The notes under the pieces are model-generated. The model ran no database searches. It saw only the letters and a program-made list of their open reading frames with translations, and was not told where the DNA came from. Shown in pieces: positions 1 to 6,323 of a stretch of DNA of 7,723 nucleotides. Numbering within the stretch: position 1 is the stretch's first letter; each line of letters begins with the position of its first letter. Source of the stretch: Deltaproteobacteria bacterium (GTDB taxonomy: Bacteria; Desulfobacterota_B; Binatia; UBA9968); assembly GCA_005879255.1 (NCBI GenBank), contig VBKY01000166.1:1-7723 (forward strand), read 5' to 3'. Made by a program: the position numbers and the translations under genes.

Positions 1-201
1 CTACTGTGTAGTTGAAAGGCTTTACGACGAATAAATTGTTGGACAACTTTCGTTGGTAGCCTTGGCGGCGGAGGCCCTGGCAAGCTGTTGACCAAGACCC
101 CCGTCGGCCAAATTTATTGTCCTGCCGTGCCGATGACGACGGTGACGGTTATAACTACACAGACGTCTGACGATCCTATGCCACCCACACCACCTCGACG
201 A
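1..201. other. Non-coding flank downstream of the beta-propeller gene
   Basis: No coding region could be supported here on either strand. On the minus strand it lies just after the stop codon of the beta-propeller gene. Visible structure is a perfect 10-bp palindrome CAGACGTCTG at 160-169 and a 10-bp inverted repeat, CTGTGTAGTT at 4-13 against AACTACACAG at 153-162. A small A/T-rich hairpin at 33-49 (stems around a TGG loop) could act as a weak minus-strand terminator, but it has no proper U-tract. Any of these may be chance. Confidence 0.4.
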
Positions 202-1551
202 TTAGTCCACGTTAGGGTGGCCGTTGTTGTCAGGACAGACATGTCTCAGGAATCCCGGATCGCCTTTTTTGCCTTGCCCGTGAGCGGGTGCGCCAGGACC
301 GCTGCACAGTCCGGGGTCATCGTTCGTGGTTGTGAATACGGCGATGCAGCCGGTTGAGCCGCCGCAAAGGGCCGAGGCAGCATTATTGCCCGGAACGTAC
401 ACCTGGTTCTTGACCGGGTCAGCCGCAACCGAATGGGAGCCTGCGGCCGTCGTCGCGGTGGTGTCCTCGTTACCGTTATCCGCGCTCTGGTCAGCGACTC
501 CGAGTATCGGACCGCCCGTGTGGTTCGACTCGGCGAGGAAGTAATGGTTGTCGCCGGGATTGTACCAAACTTCGTCGCTACCGTTCAGACCGGGTAGGTT
601 CCGGACCAGGCTACCGTCGAGCTCGTTGATGATCACCGATCCCTTCCCTGCATTGCTGCAGCCGAGAAGGATTTCGCGCCGCGGGCCAATCGCCAGTCCC
701 TGGGGTCCGAGACAATCACCGGTGGCCGGGGGGCCTGCGACAAACCCAGACTCAATGGGAAAGACCTTTTGGACCTTCATAGATGCTGGGTTGATCTCCA
801 GTACGGCACCGGGCACGGAGTTATTCCCAGGGCCGGCCACTTCCGGGATGGCCAGATAGAATTTTCCGGTCCGCGGGCTCCACTGGCACTGCTCGATGCC
901 GTTGGTGGCTTTGATATGCTGCGCATTGCGATCTGAGCCGTCCAAATGGATCTTCCCGACGATCTTGTAGCTCTCGGTGGAGATGAAGGTGAGGAATAAG
1001 TCTAACTCATCGTCGTTCGCTAAAAGGACCAGGTGATGCTGTGGGTCCTCACACAGCTCGTCGGCCCTTCTTTGTCCGCCGTTATCGATCGTGTGAGTTA
1101 CCTTGCCCGTCTTAAGGTCGATGACCTGTATACGGCTCGTTTGCGTTGCAGGGGTTGTAGTACCACACGGGCCGGAACACAAAACGCCATCCGCTGCCCA
1201 GACTTCGCTGTGGTCATTCGCCGTGATCACGCCGTTGGGGCCCGACGTGTTGGTACCGGGTTGAACGCCGACGAATGAGCCCTTTGCAAGCTGGCTTATC
1301 GCGTTAGTGCTTGTTACGACCTGATCGACCGTTGCGTTGGTACGGTCGGCCAGGAAATAGAGCCCGAGCTGCGGATCGACAAAGCCGATATCGAAAGAAT
1401 TGAGGCCGCCCGGCACGGCGATTATAGAGGTTTTTGTAAAAGTCTCATCCGCGGCGAAAGCCGTTCCGTGAACTATCGTTGCGCCGGATGTCAGTAGGGC
1501 CAACAAAATAAATACCGAATATTTTATGCACACATTTCGTGCGAGCTTCAT
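202..1551 (-). CDS. Secreted YncE-like beta-propeller protein, function unknown
   Basis: A 449-aa exported protein. Residues 1-34 form a classical signal peptide: a basic start (MKLARNVCIK), a hydrophobic core at about 11-28 and a likely cut near AFA|AD at 33/34, so it should act in the periplasm or outside the cell. The rest consists of short beta-rich segments typical of NHL/YncE-type propellers. Examples are a blade-like RIQVIDLKTGKVTHTID at 140-156, 'SPRTGKFYLAIPEV' at 225-238, 'VLEINPASMKVQKVF' at 250-264, 'GLAIGPRREILLGCS' at 285-299 and 'AADPVKNQVYVPGNN' at 376-390. The predicted mature chain has ten cysteines (125, 129, 167, 222, 280, 298, 396, 402, 416, 439), an even number that would suit disulfides in an oxidising compartment. 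I see no catalytic or metal motif. The C-terminal 35 residues are rich in Gly, Pro, Asp and Asn and look disordered. The ATG start is supported by AAAGGAG at 1558-1564, six bases upstream. It follows the 119-aa gene in the same direction and may be co-transcribed with it. The propeller fold is inferred from residue pattern, not from a search. Confidence 0.82.
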   Translation of the reverse strand: MKLARNVCIKYSVFILLALLTSGATIVHGTAFAADETFTKTSIIAVPGGLNSFDIGFVDPQLGLYFLADRTNATVDQVVTSTNAISQLAKGSFVGVQPGTNTSGPNGVITANDHSEVWAADGVLCSGPCGTTTPATQTSRIQVIDLKTGKVTHTIDNGGQRRADELCEDPQHHLVLLANDDELDLFLTFISTESYKIVGKIHLDGSDRNAQHIKATNGIEQCQWSPRTGKFYLAIPEVAGPGNNSVPGAVLEINPASMKVQKVFPIESGFVAGPPATGDCLGPQGLAIGPRREILLGCSNAGKGSVIINELDGSLVRNLPGLNGSDEVWYNPGDNHYFLAESNHTGGPILGVADQSADNGNEDTTATTAAGSHSVAADPVKNQVYVPGNNAASALCGGSTGCIAVFTTTNDDPGLCSGPGAPAHGQGKKGDPGFLRHVCPDNNGHPNVD

Positions 1552-1625
1552 ATTTCTCTCCTTTGAGAAGTAATCTGGAGTAAATTCTTAGCTGACTGTC
1601 AAACACTCAAGGAGACAACGAAGAG

Positions 1626-1985
1626 TCAGCCAGGTACGGAATCTCGCGGTAGGCTTACGTGATAAAGATGATTCCGAGCTTTCTCTAGACGGGACAAAGC
1701 ACGTATCTCGGCAGTTTGGAATCGAGCGTAGTCTGGTGGATCGTTGGGGGTGAACGTGCGGTCTCTGATCAGACATTCGACACGTTCGGGGAAAGGATCA
1801 ACGCGGGGAGATGCCGCGATGTCACCCTCTATCGCCAATCGGTCGAAGCATTTGCTTAACGACCCCAGGTTTGAACCGTCGAGATCAAGGATGTTGAACG
1901 CAATGAAAGCAAATACGAAGGGCATGCTCGCGATACACGCGAGCCGCCGCAGATTTCGGGTAGATCCAAATCGGAGTGGCTTCAT
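1626..1985 (-). CDS. Small signal-anchored hypothetical protein
   Basis: A 119-aa protein that I cannot assign to a named family. The N-terminus is strongly basic (MKPLRFGSTRNLRR), followed by a hydrophobic stretch at about 16-33 ending in FNILDLDGSN. That is the layout of an inner-membrane anchor or uncleaved signal with a soluble domain of about 85 residues outside the cytoplasm. The soluble part has two cysteines (47 and 71), acidic and proline-rich stretches, and a basic helical segment near 88-105. Reasons to accept the gene are the sensible topology and its position 74 bp upstream of, and in line with, a secreted protein gene. A weakness is the absence of a Shine-Dalgarno sequence before the ATG. 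A 170-codon plus-strand frame overlaps it (1744-2256), but its composition looks like antisense noise. Confidence 0.45.
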   Translation of the reverse strand: MKPLRFGSTRNLRRLACIASMPFVFAFIAFNILDLDGSNLGSLSKCFDRLAIEGDIAASPRVDPFPERVECLIRDRTFTPNDPPDYARFQTAEIRALSRLEKARNHLYHVSLPRDSVPG

Positions 1986-2219
1986 CGGTGTCGGTCCAAT
2001 CCTATGTTGTGTCGCTTCTTCTGGCTCGGACTCCTATAGTACCGATGCGGTCACTCTGTCAACCGGCCCAAACGCGCGACCTACACGGTTGAAATCGACG
2101 CGGATGCACAGCATCTTATCTTTGATCGCCGCATCCAGAGCACCTGTAATTCACCCCACTGCACGACTTGGGGGTTTGAATCATTTTGACCGGTTACCCG
2201 GACAGGAACGCAGCCATCG

Positions 2220-2462
2220 GTGTGCCCGCCGCCGCAAATCAGCGACTTCCAGTTAGGCTGCTCTGCGCTTTGGCACATCGAGATCTGCAAACGTCGCGCT
2301 GCCCTCTACGTCGACAAAATCCTTAAAGGCACCAAGCCCGCGGATCTTCCCGTTGAGCAGCCGACGAAGTTCGAGCTTGTGATCAATCTGAAGACCGCCA
2401 AGCAGATCGGCCTGACGATTCCGCCCAACGTGCTGGTGCGGGCCGATAAGGTGATTCGATGA
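2220..2462 (+). pseudogene. Decayed 3' end of an ABC transporter substrate-binding protein gene (ABC_sub_bind type)
   Basis: The frame from about 2292 to the TGA at 2460-2462 encodes [20 protein letters not shown] followed by [17 protein letters not shown] and then [17 protein letters not shown]. From memory of the family this is the characteristic C-terminus of ABC_sub_bind (PF04392-type) periplasmic binding proteins, which are normally around 320-340 aa. Only about 57 codons are clear. Just upstream the reading frame appears shifted: in another frame 2279-2290 reads R-D-L-Q, which would precede RRAA in family members if one extra base near 2291 were removed. Farther back, 'ISDF' at 2238-2249 could also be residual homology. 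No signal peptide, lobe I or ribosome-binding site remains. The nominal GTG at 2220 is therefore not a credible start. I read this as an old truncated relic rather than a functional 80-aa gene. Its transporter partners (permease, ATPase) are not present. Confidence 0.72.
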
Positions 2463-3046
2463 TGCCGGAAAACAATCTGCGCCGTAGGATTGAATTGAAT
2501 TCTCCATCAAATCAAATCTGATGGCATTGTCCGCGAATTGTCCGTATCCCACAAACAACAAGCCCCAAGAATCACCATTCAAGCTAACTCTTGAGGCTTG
2601 GATTACTGGAGGATTTAGGCGCTGGTTGGCGCTAGTTTCGTTTTCTCATTGACTCAAAATCCGGCGCGCTTTAATTGCAGTTCAGTGAGAATTATAAAAC
2701 TGTCACGGTCTGATTCGTGGTATAAATTTAAAAATAATTGTACAGAGTATTTTGTAGAGCGACTAATTCAGGCCTAAAACGAGCTTGGTCTTGGGACTGC
2801 AAAGTAGGGAGGTGGTTCCGGCCGTAACCGTTTCGGTTTTTGCGGGATTCTACGGGTAATTAACGGGACCTTTGGGGCATCGATCCTTTTATCTAGAAAC
2901 TCTATTAGTAGTTCAGAGAATTTGCCGCGCGGTGATTTCTGTTCAACGTGTACAGACTTACAGAAAAATGGAAATGCAAAGACTCCGATGAGATCGCGCC
3001 GTAGAGACCACTGAAATCTTGGTCTGCTGTTATCGGGGAACTGAGC
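2463..3046. other. 584-bp intergenic region without a recognisable gene
   Basis: This gap separates the ABC-protein relic from the 3' end of ligD. No reading frame has convincing protein features and I see no tRNA-like fold. An A+T-rich patch lies around 2685-2760. Two hairpins are visible. AACCG/CGGTT (2826-2830 and 2834-2838) is followed by five T on the plus strand. AGACCA/TGGTCT (3005-3010 and 3020-3025, nine-base loop) lies 22 bp past the ligD stop. The second could mark the end of the ligD transcript but lacks a U-tract, so neither is a firm intrinsic terminator. Confidence 0.5.
3005..3025 (-). terminator. Possible weak terminator hairpin after ligD
   Basis: A perfect 6-bp inverted repeat, AGACCA and TGGTCT, with a nine-base loop, 22 bp downstream of the ligD stop codon. 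On the minus strand no run of T follows, so if it acts on the transcript it would be through Rho or as a 3'-end stabiliser rather than as a classical intrinsic terminator. Confidence 0.2.
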
Positions 3047-5587
3047 TCATTCGCGCACAATGTCTTTCGCGTCTTTATCTTTTCTCAGCCCCGCGAATGT
3101 GGATTGTCTCAAATGACCGTCGGGAGTCCATTCGGTAAACTCGATCTGCGCCACCAATTTCGGTTCAAGCCATACGCACTTTTTCATTTCTTCCTTGGTT
3201 AACGCCCACTGTGTGCGCTTTTTTTCCGGCAGGTCGGCAAAGGGACAACTGTTGTTCTCTAACTGTTTCAACCGGCTCGCTAACTCGCGCCGAACATGCG
3301 GCACAAAACCGTTACGTACTTTGCCGGCATAGAGGAGTCTCCCGTCCTGATAGTACCCGACGACTACGGCGTCGAATGGATTGCCTCGCGTGAATCCGCC
3401 AATAACGAACTCCTGGCCTTTGTTCGCCTTGTACTTGATCCATGCTCCACTGCGCTTCCCCGGCTCATAAAGAGATCGTTTGCGTTTGGCGATGATTCCC
3501 TCGAGGCCTAGTTTTTTGGCCACCGCGACTAACTCCGCCGGCTCTACCTCAAAGCTCTCCGATAACTGAATGCCCTCACTGAGCTGACCAAGGATTTGGG
3601 CAAGCAGTCGCCGCCGCTCCAAGAGTTCCAGCCCGACCGTGCTGTGCCCGCGGTAAATGAGAATGTCAAAGGCGTATAAGCGGATGGCGCTCGCCCGTGC
3701 CCGGCGATGCTGGAGCAGGTTGAACGAAACTCGTCCTTGTTCGTCGAGTGCGACGACTTCACCATCGATGAGCGTATCGCTAGGGAGGCTCGCGCACGCT
3801 TGGGCGATGCTCGGAAAGTCCCTGGTAAAGAGATTCCCCCTTCGGGACCATAGCTTGGCGCCGCGCGCGTCTCGTCCGGCGAGGCATCGGTAGCCGTCCA
3901 GCTTTATCTCGTAGATCCACTCATGGCTGGCTTTAGGAAGCTCTGAGGCTGTCTCTGCCAACATGGGTTGAATGAATTCCACTCGAGCGTGCGGTAACCG
4001 TTCGAGATTCACGTCCGCGCCCCGATTTATTCCGGAAGTTTTTTGAGAACTACTTCTGTTGCTGTGCCAAACGGCGTCCCCCGCGGCAGCAATTTTTTCT
4101 AGTGTACGGCCGCTCAAGGCGGATGAATTTTCCTTTTTCTCTGAGGGTCTTTCCATTTGCGTTCCGGCTTTTATCAAGAACCAAGTGTTGCCTTTACCAT
4201 TACGATCGTCGCCCTTGACGAGAATCCATTCTCCTTTGAGTTTTTTTCCATCGAGAAATACGTGAAGTTTCCCCTTCCAGTAATTCCCGTCCATCAGCTC
4301 GTAGGTTCCAATATCCCAAACCATCACGGTGCCGCCGCCGTATTCTCCTTTTGGAATCGTGCCTTCGAATCTGGCGTATTCCATCGGGTGATCTTCGGTC
4401 GCCATTGCCAACCGTCTTTCATTGAGTTCGTATGGCGGGCCTTTCGGTACGGCCCAAGACTTCAGAGTGCCCCCCATTTCGAGACGTAGATCATAGTGAA
4501 GACGACTGGCCGCATGTTTCTGGATCACAAAGAGCCCGCGGCCTTCTTGACGGCTCGATCTGGTTATCGACGGAGGCGGCTCAGGCGTCTTCGTGAAGTC
4601 GCGTTTTTGGCGATAGGTCTCGAGCGCGTTGGCCCGGTCAGAAACCTTCGGCCCCGTCTGGTTGGACATGAGTTCCATAAATGGCTGTGGGAGTCTCTGC
4701 TTGAGTTTTAACGACGCAGCGAATAGATCGCCGATCTTCTTCACTCTCTTCAGAGCGGCATCCGGTTCGAAAAAGAGCGCGGAAGCATCCTCCCTCTTAA
4801 GAGCCCTGTTCAATTCGTCCCACCCAATCGGCATGGCTACAAACGGCCGGTCACCTTTAGCCCTCAAGGAATAGACCGCGACAGTCGATTTGTGTTCTGA
4901 GTTTTGACTCCAATCGACCAGGACTTTTCCTTTGCGTTTGGCCTTCGACATTTCGGAAACGATGAGATCGGGATGTTCTTGCTCGAGCAACTCAGCAATG
5001 CTCTTGGCGAAAGGTTGGGTCGCTTCATAGGTTACTTTCGTGTTCAGCGGCACGTGCAAGTGGATGCCTTTGGAGCCAGACACCTTTACGAACGACTTGA
5101 GATTGAGTCGATCCAATAAATCTTTGACGAGAAAGGCTACCTCGCAGGAATTTAAGATATCCGCTCCCGCACCGGGGTCGAGATCAAAAACAACCATCGT
5201 GGGCCGTTCAATATAGGGAGCCTGCGCTAGAAATGGATGCAACTCCAGGTTCGCCATGTTGGCGGACCAAATCAGAGTCGGAAGATCGTTGATCAGAATA
5301 TAGTTGATCACCGATTCCTCGCTCGAGCGGGAGATCGGAAACGTCTCTATCCAGGGAGGCGTAAACGAAGGGGCGTTCTTTTCATAAAAGTGCTGCCGGT
5401 CGATTCCGTCCGGAAACCGCTTCTGGGTGATGGGACGATTTTTAAGATGGGGCAGAATGTAGCGCGCTATACCAGTGTAATAGTCGATGACCTGGCCCTT
5501 AGTGAAGCCGGTCTGGGGGTACATGATCTTGTCAAGATTGGAGAGTGCAAGCTGCTTGCCTCCGATCTTTACCGAAGCTGATGCCAC
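3047..5587 (-). CDS. ligD: Multifunctional non-homologous end-joining DNA ligase LigD (polymerase-phosphoesterase-ligase)
   Basis: An 846-aa protein that, in the known family, repairs double-strand breaks together with Ku. It fills gaps with its primase-like polymerase, trims 3' ends and seals with an ATP-dependent ligase. The domain order is POL (about 8-305), 3'-phosphoesterase (about 345-480), a charged linker, then ligase (about 535-720) with an OB-fold (about 721-846). This is the mycobacterial order, not the PE-LIG-POL order of Pseudomonas. POL has the metal-binding FDLDPG (D135, D137), SGSKGIHLHVP at 170-180 and the third acidic residue in VLVDWSQN (D225). PE has H358, H364, D366 and R368 plus H400 and Y404, matching the known metal and phosphate ligands. 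The ligase has nucleophile K562 in KLDGYR, SRRGN (581-585), DGEVVALD (608-615), EGIIAKR (696-702) and WIKYK (716-720). All catalytic residues I can check are present, so it should be active. The start is GTG with no Shine-Dalgarno sequence; the frame begins where family members usually begin (KIGGKQLALSNLDKIMYP). It lies 99 bp downstream of a same-strand 164-aa gene. No ku gene is in the window. Confidence 0.97.
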   Translation of the reverse strand: MASASVKIGGKQLALSNLDKIMYPQTGFTKGQVIDYYTGIARYILPHLKNRPITQKRFPDGIDRQHFYEKNAPSFTPPWIETFPISRSSEESVINYILINDLPTLIWSANMANLELHPFLAQAPYIERPTMVVFDLDPGAGADILNSCEVAFLVKDLLDRLNLKSFVKVSGSKGIHLHVPLNTKVTYEATQPFAKSIAELLEQEHPDLIVSEMSKAKRKGKVLVDWSQNSEHKSTVAVYSLRAKGDRPFVAMPIGWDELNRALKREDASALFFEPDAALKRVKKIGDLFAASLKLKQRLPQPFMELMSNQTGPKVSDRANALETYRQKRDFTKTPEPPPSITRSSRQEGRGLFVIQKHAASRLHYDLRLEMGGTLKSWAVPKGPPYELNERRLAMATEDHPMEYARFEGTIPKGEYGGGTVMVWDIGTYELMDGNYWKGKLHVFLDGKKLKGEWILVKGDDRNGKGNTWFLIKAGTQMERPSEKKENSSALSGRTLEKIAAAGDAVWHSNRSSSQKTSGINRGADVNLERLPHARVEFIQPMLAETASELPKASHEWIYEIKLDGYRCLAGRDARGAKLWSRRGNLFTRDFPSIAQACASLPSDTLIDGEVVALDEQGRVSFNLLQHRRARASAIRLYAFDILIYRGHSTVGLELLERRRLLAQILGQLSEGIQLSESFEVEPAELVAVAKKLGLEGIIAKRKRSLYEPGKRSGAWIKYKANKGQEFVIGGFTRGNPFDAVVVGYYQDGRLLYAGKVRNGFVPHVRRELASRLKQLENNSCPFADLPEKKRTQWALTKEEMKKCVWLEPKLVAQIEFTEWTPDGHLRQSTFAGLRKDKDAKDIVRE

Positions 5588-5593
5588 CGTAAT

Positions 5594-5599
5594 TTTATA
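5594..5599 (-). promoter_or_regulatory. Candidate -10 element placing the ligD transcript start at its GTG codon
   Basis: On the minus strand the sequence before ligD reads TTATATAAAATTACG then GTG. TATAAA at 5594-5599 leaves six bases before the G of the start codon, the normal distance to a transcription start. Together with the absent Shine-Dalgarno sequence this would fit a leaderless ligD mRNA. No convincing -35 box is seen 16-18 bp upstream (the region reads about TGGCGT), so the promoter is weak or needs an activator or alternative sigma factor. It could also simply be an A/T-rich intergenic patch. Confidence 0.35.
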
Positions 5600-5686
5600 T
5601 AATTTCGGCGAACGGTACGCCAGGCCGAAACGGAGCCGAAACCGTGTTCACCCAATGCTCGAAATCATCTCGATAACTGAAATCGT

Positions 5687-6181
5687 TCAGGGGCGGCTGG
5701 ACCGTCGGAATCTCGTATGCAACCCAAGCTGCTGCAGTTTTTCCGGAGTAAACGTTCTTGAGTCACTCTCGCCGTCTGGTCTCTGGTAATCGACAAAAAT
5801 AGAATCAGGCGACCAAAAAATATGAAACGCGCTTACCCCGGTTCTGTCGAGATGATCGCCCAGAGTACGTAAAAGCTGAGACAGCTTACTTGACTCCATC
5901 CGTGAAGAAGTCTGATTTCGCCTTCTCTTTTGTCCCTTTGCGTCAAGCCGTGAAATATCGGGTGGACTGAAACGCAACGACCGCTTAACTGTTGGTGAGC
6001 GAGTGCGTCGCTCGGAAAATTTGTTTTCGCTAAGGGCATTTTGCAAAATCCATTCGCCCGTTTGAGTCAGGGAATCGCTGCGCACGACATAGGATTGACC
6101 GTCATTCTCCAACTCGAAAGCCGCAGCCCTGGCGACCTCCAACGATTGGCCGATCACTCTTAGCGATTTAGCGTGAGCCAT
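5687..6181 (-). CDS. Uncharacterised 164-aa protein preceding ligD
   Basis: A soluble, basic protein of unknown function. It has no signal peptide or membrane segment, so it should be cytoplasmic. Two parts can be seen: an N-terminal region (about 5-50; LRVIGQSLEVARAAAFELE then a short beta-like YVVRS and EWILQNAL) and a C-terminal region (about 68-152). Between them is a very basic stretch (55-90, including RRTRSPTVKRSLRF and KGQKRRRNQ) that could contact nucleic acid or be a flexible linker. The C-terminal part has alternating structure (QLLRTLGDHLDR helix, AFHIFWSPDSIFVDYQRPDG beta hairpin, then TFTPEKLQQLG helix) and looks like a compact alpha/beta fold. I recognise no catalytic motif. 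It is on the same strand as ligD, 99 bp upstream, so co-transcription is possible although ligD may have its own promoter. The start ATG has no clear Shine-Dalgarno sequence. The left end of the IS lies only 36 bp upstream of the ATG, so its original promoter may have been displaced. Confidence 0.78.
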   Translation of the reverse strand: MAHAKSLRVIGQSLEVARAAAFELENDGQSYVVRSDSLTQTGEWILQNALSENKFSERRTRSPTVKRSLRFSPPDISRLDAKGQKRRRNQTSSRMESSKLSQLLRTLGDHLDRTGVSAFHIFWSPDSIFVDYQRPDGESDSRTFTPEKLQQLGLHTRFRRSSRP

Positions 6182-6217
6182 TTTACGTAATCATTAGAGC
6201 AAATCGCGAGTCGCTAC

Positions 6218-6245
6218 GAGCTATAATCAAAAAGTGTGGAAACAG
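6218..6245 (+). repeat. Left terminal inverted repeat of the IS256-family element
   Basis: Aligned without gaps to the reverse complement of 7551-7578, 20 of 28 positions match. The shared bases include GAGCT at the tip, a TCAA block, GTG and AAA; after a one-base gap AAAT also matches. Three of the eight mismatches fall in positions 6-9, where this end carries TATAAT. Confidence 0.7.
6222..6227 (+). promoter_or_regulatory. Inward-facing -10 box (TATAAT) in the left IS end
   Basis: A perfect consensus TATAAT starts five bases inside the left tip and points at the transposase, with a predicted transcript start near 6233-6235. At this locus the flank 17 bp upstream (GCAAAT region) is a poor -35, so transcription from the inserted copy should be weak. 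It would become strong if the right end of the element, which carries TTGACG, were joined to it in a circle. Confidence 0.5.
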
Positions 6246-6255
6246 GAAATAGGTA

Positions 6256-6322
6256 GGCGTACCCTTTCGTAGACTTTGAAACGAAAGGCTGCCTGTTGGA
6301 GCAGGCAGAGAAAGGATACGCC
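6256..6322 (+). promoter_or_regulatory. Transposase leader with alternative RNA structures controlling the ribosome-binding site
   Basis: Three pairings are visible. (a) GGCGTACCCTTTC at 6256-6268 pairs with GAAAGGATACGCC at 6310-6322, with 12 of 13 positions paired and one C-A mismatch; this buries the Shine-Dalgarno AAAGGA (6311-6316). (b) CCTTTCGT at 6263-6270 pairs perfectly with ACGAAAGG at 6281-6288, using the same left arm, so (a) and (b) exclude each other. (c) CTGCCTG/CAGGCAG (6289-6295 and 6302-6308) with a six-base loop is compatible with both. Structure (a) would block translation and (b) would allow it. Hiding the transposase ribosome site in leader structure is an established way for IS elements to limit expression (IS10, IS50, IS200). 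Confidence 0.6.
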
Positions 6323-6323
6323 G

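Noticed and set aside
1597..1602. Minus-strand TTGACA between the 119-aa and propeller genes as a -35 box.
   Set aside because: At 16-18 bp spacing the -10 would be about TCCAGA, too poor to support a promoter.
1744..2256. A 170-codon plus-strand open frame overlapping the 119-aa gene.
   Set aside because: Its composition (many Ser, Arg, Thr and Pro, no fold-like pattern) looks like the antisense shadow of the 119-aa gene plus flanking sequence, and it lacks a ribosome site.
2826..2841. Plus-strand hairpin AACCG/CGGTT followed by five T as an intrinsic terminator.
   Set aside because: The stem is only 5 bp, and the nearest plus-strand coding remnant ends more than 360 bp upstream and is a relic.
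2463..3046. Possible tRNA, small RNA or CRISPR in the long intergenic region.
   Set aside because: No cloverleaf, no regularly spaced repeats, and no promoter-terminator pair could be identified by eye.
4157..4489. Plus-strand open frames opposite ligD (for example 4157-4489 and 5237-5581).
   Set aside because: They lie entirely within the well-supported ligD gene and show no protein features of their own.
6276..6323. Upstream TTG start adding 16 residues to the transposase.
   Set aside because: It has no ribosome site, falls inside the leader hairpins, and the ATG at 6324 has a well-spaced AAAGGA.
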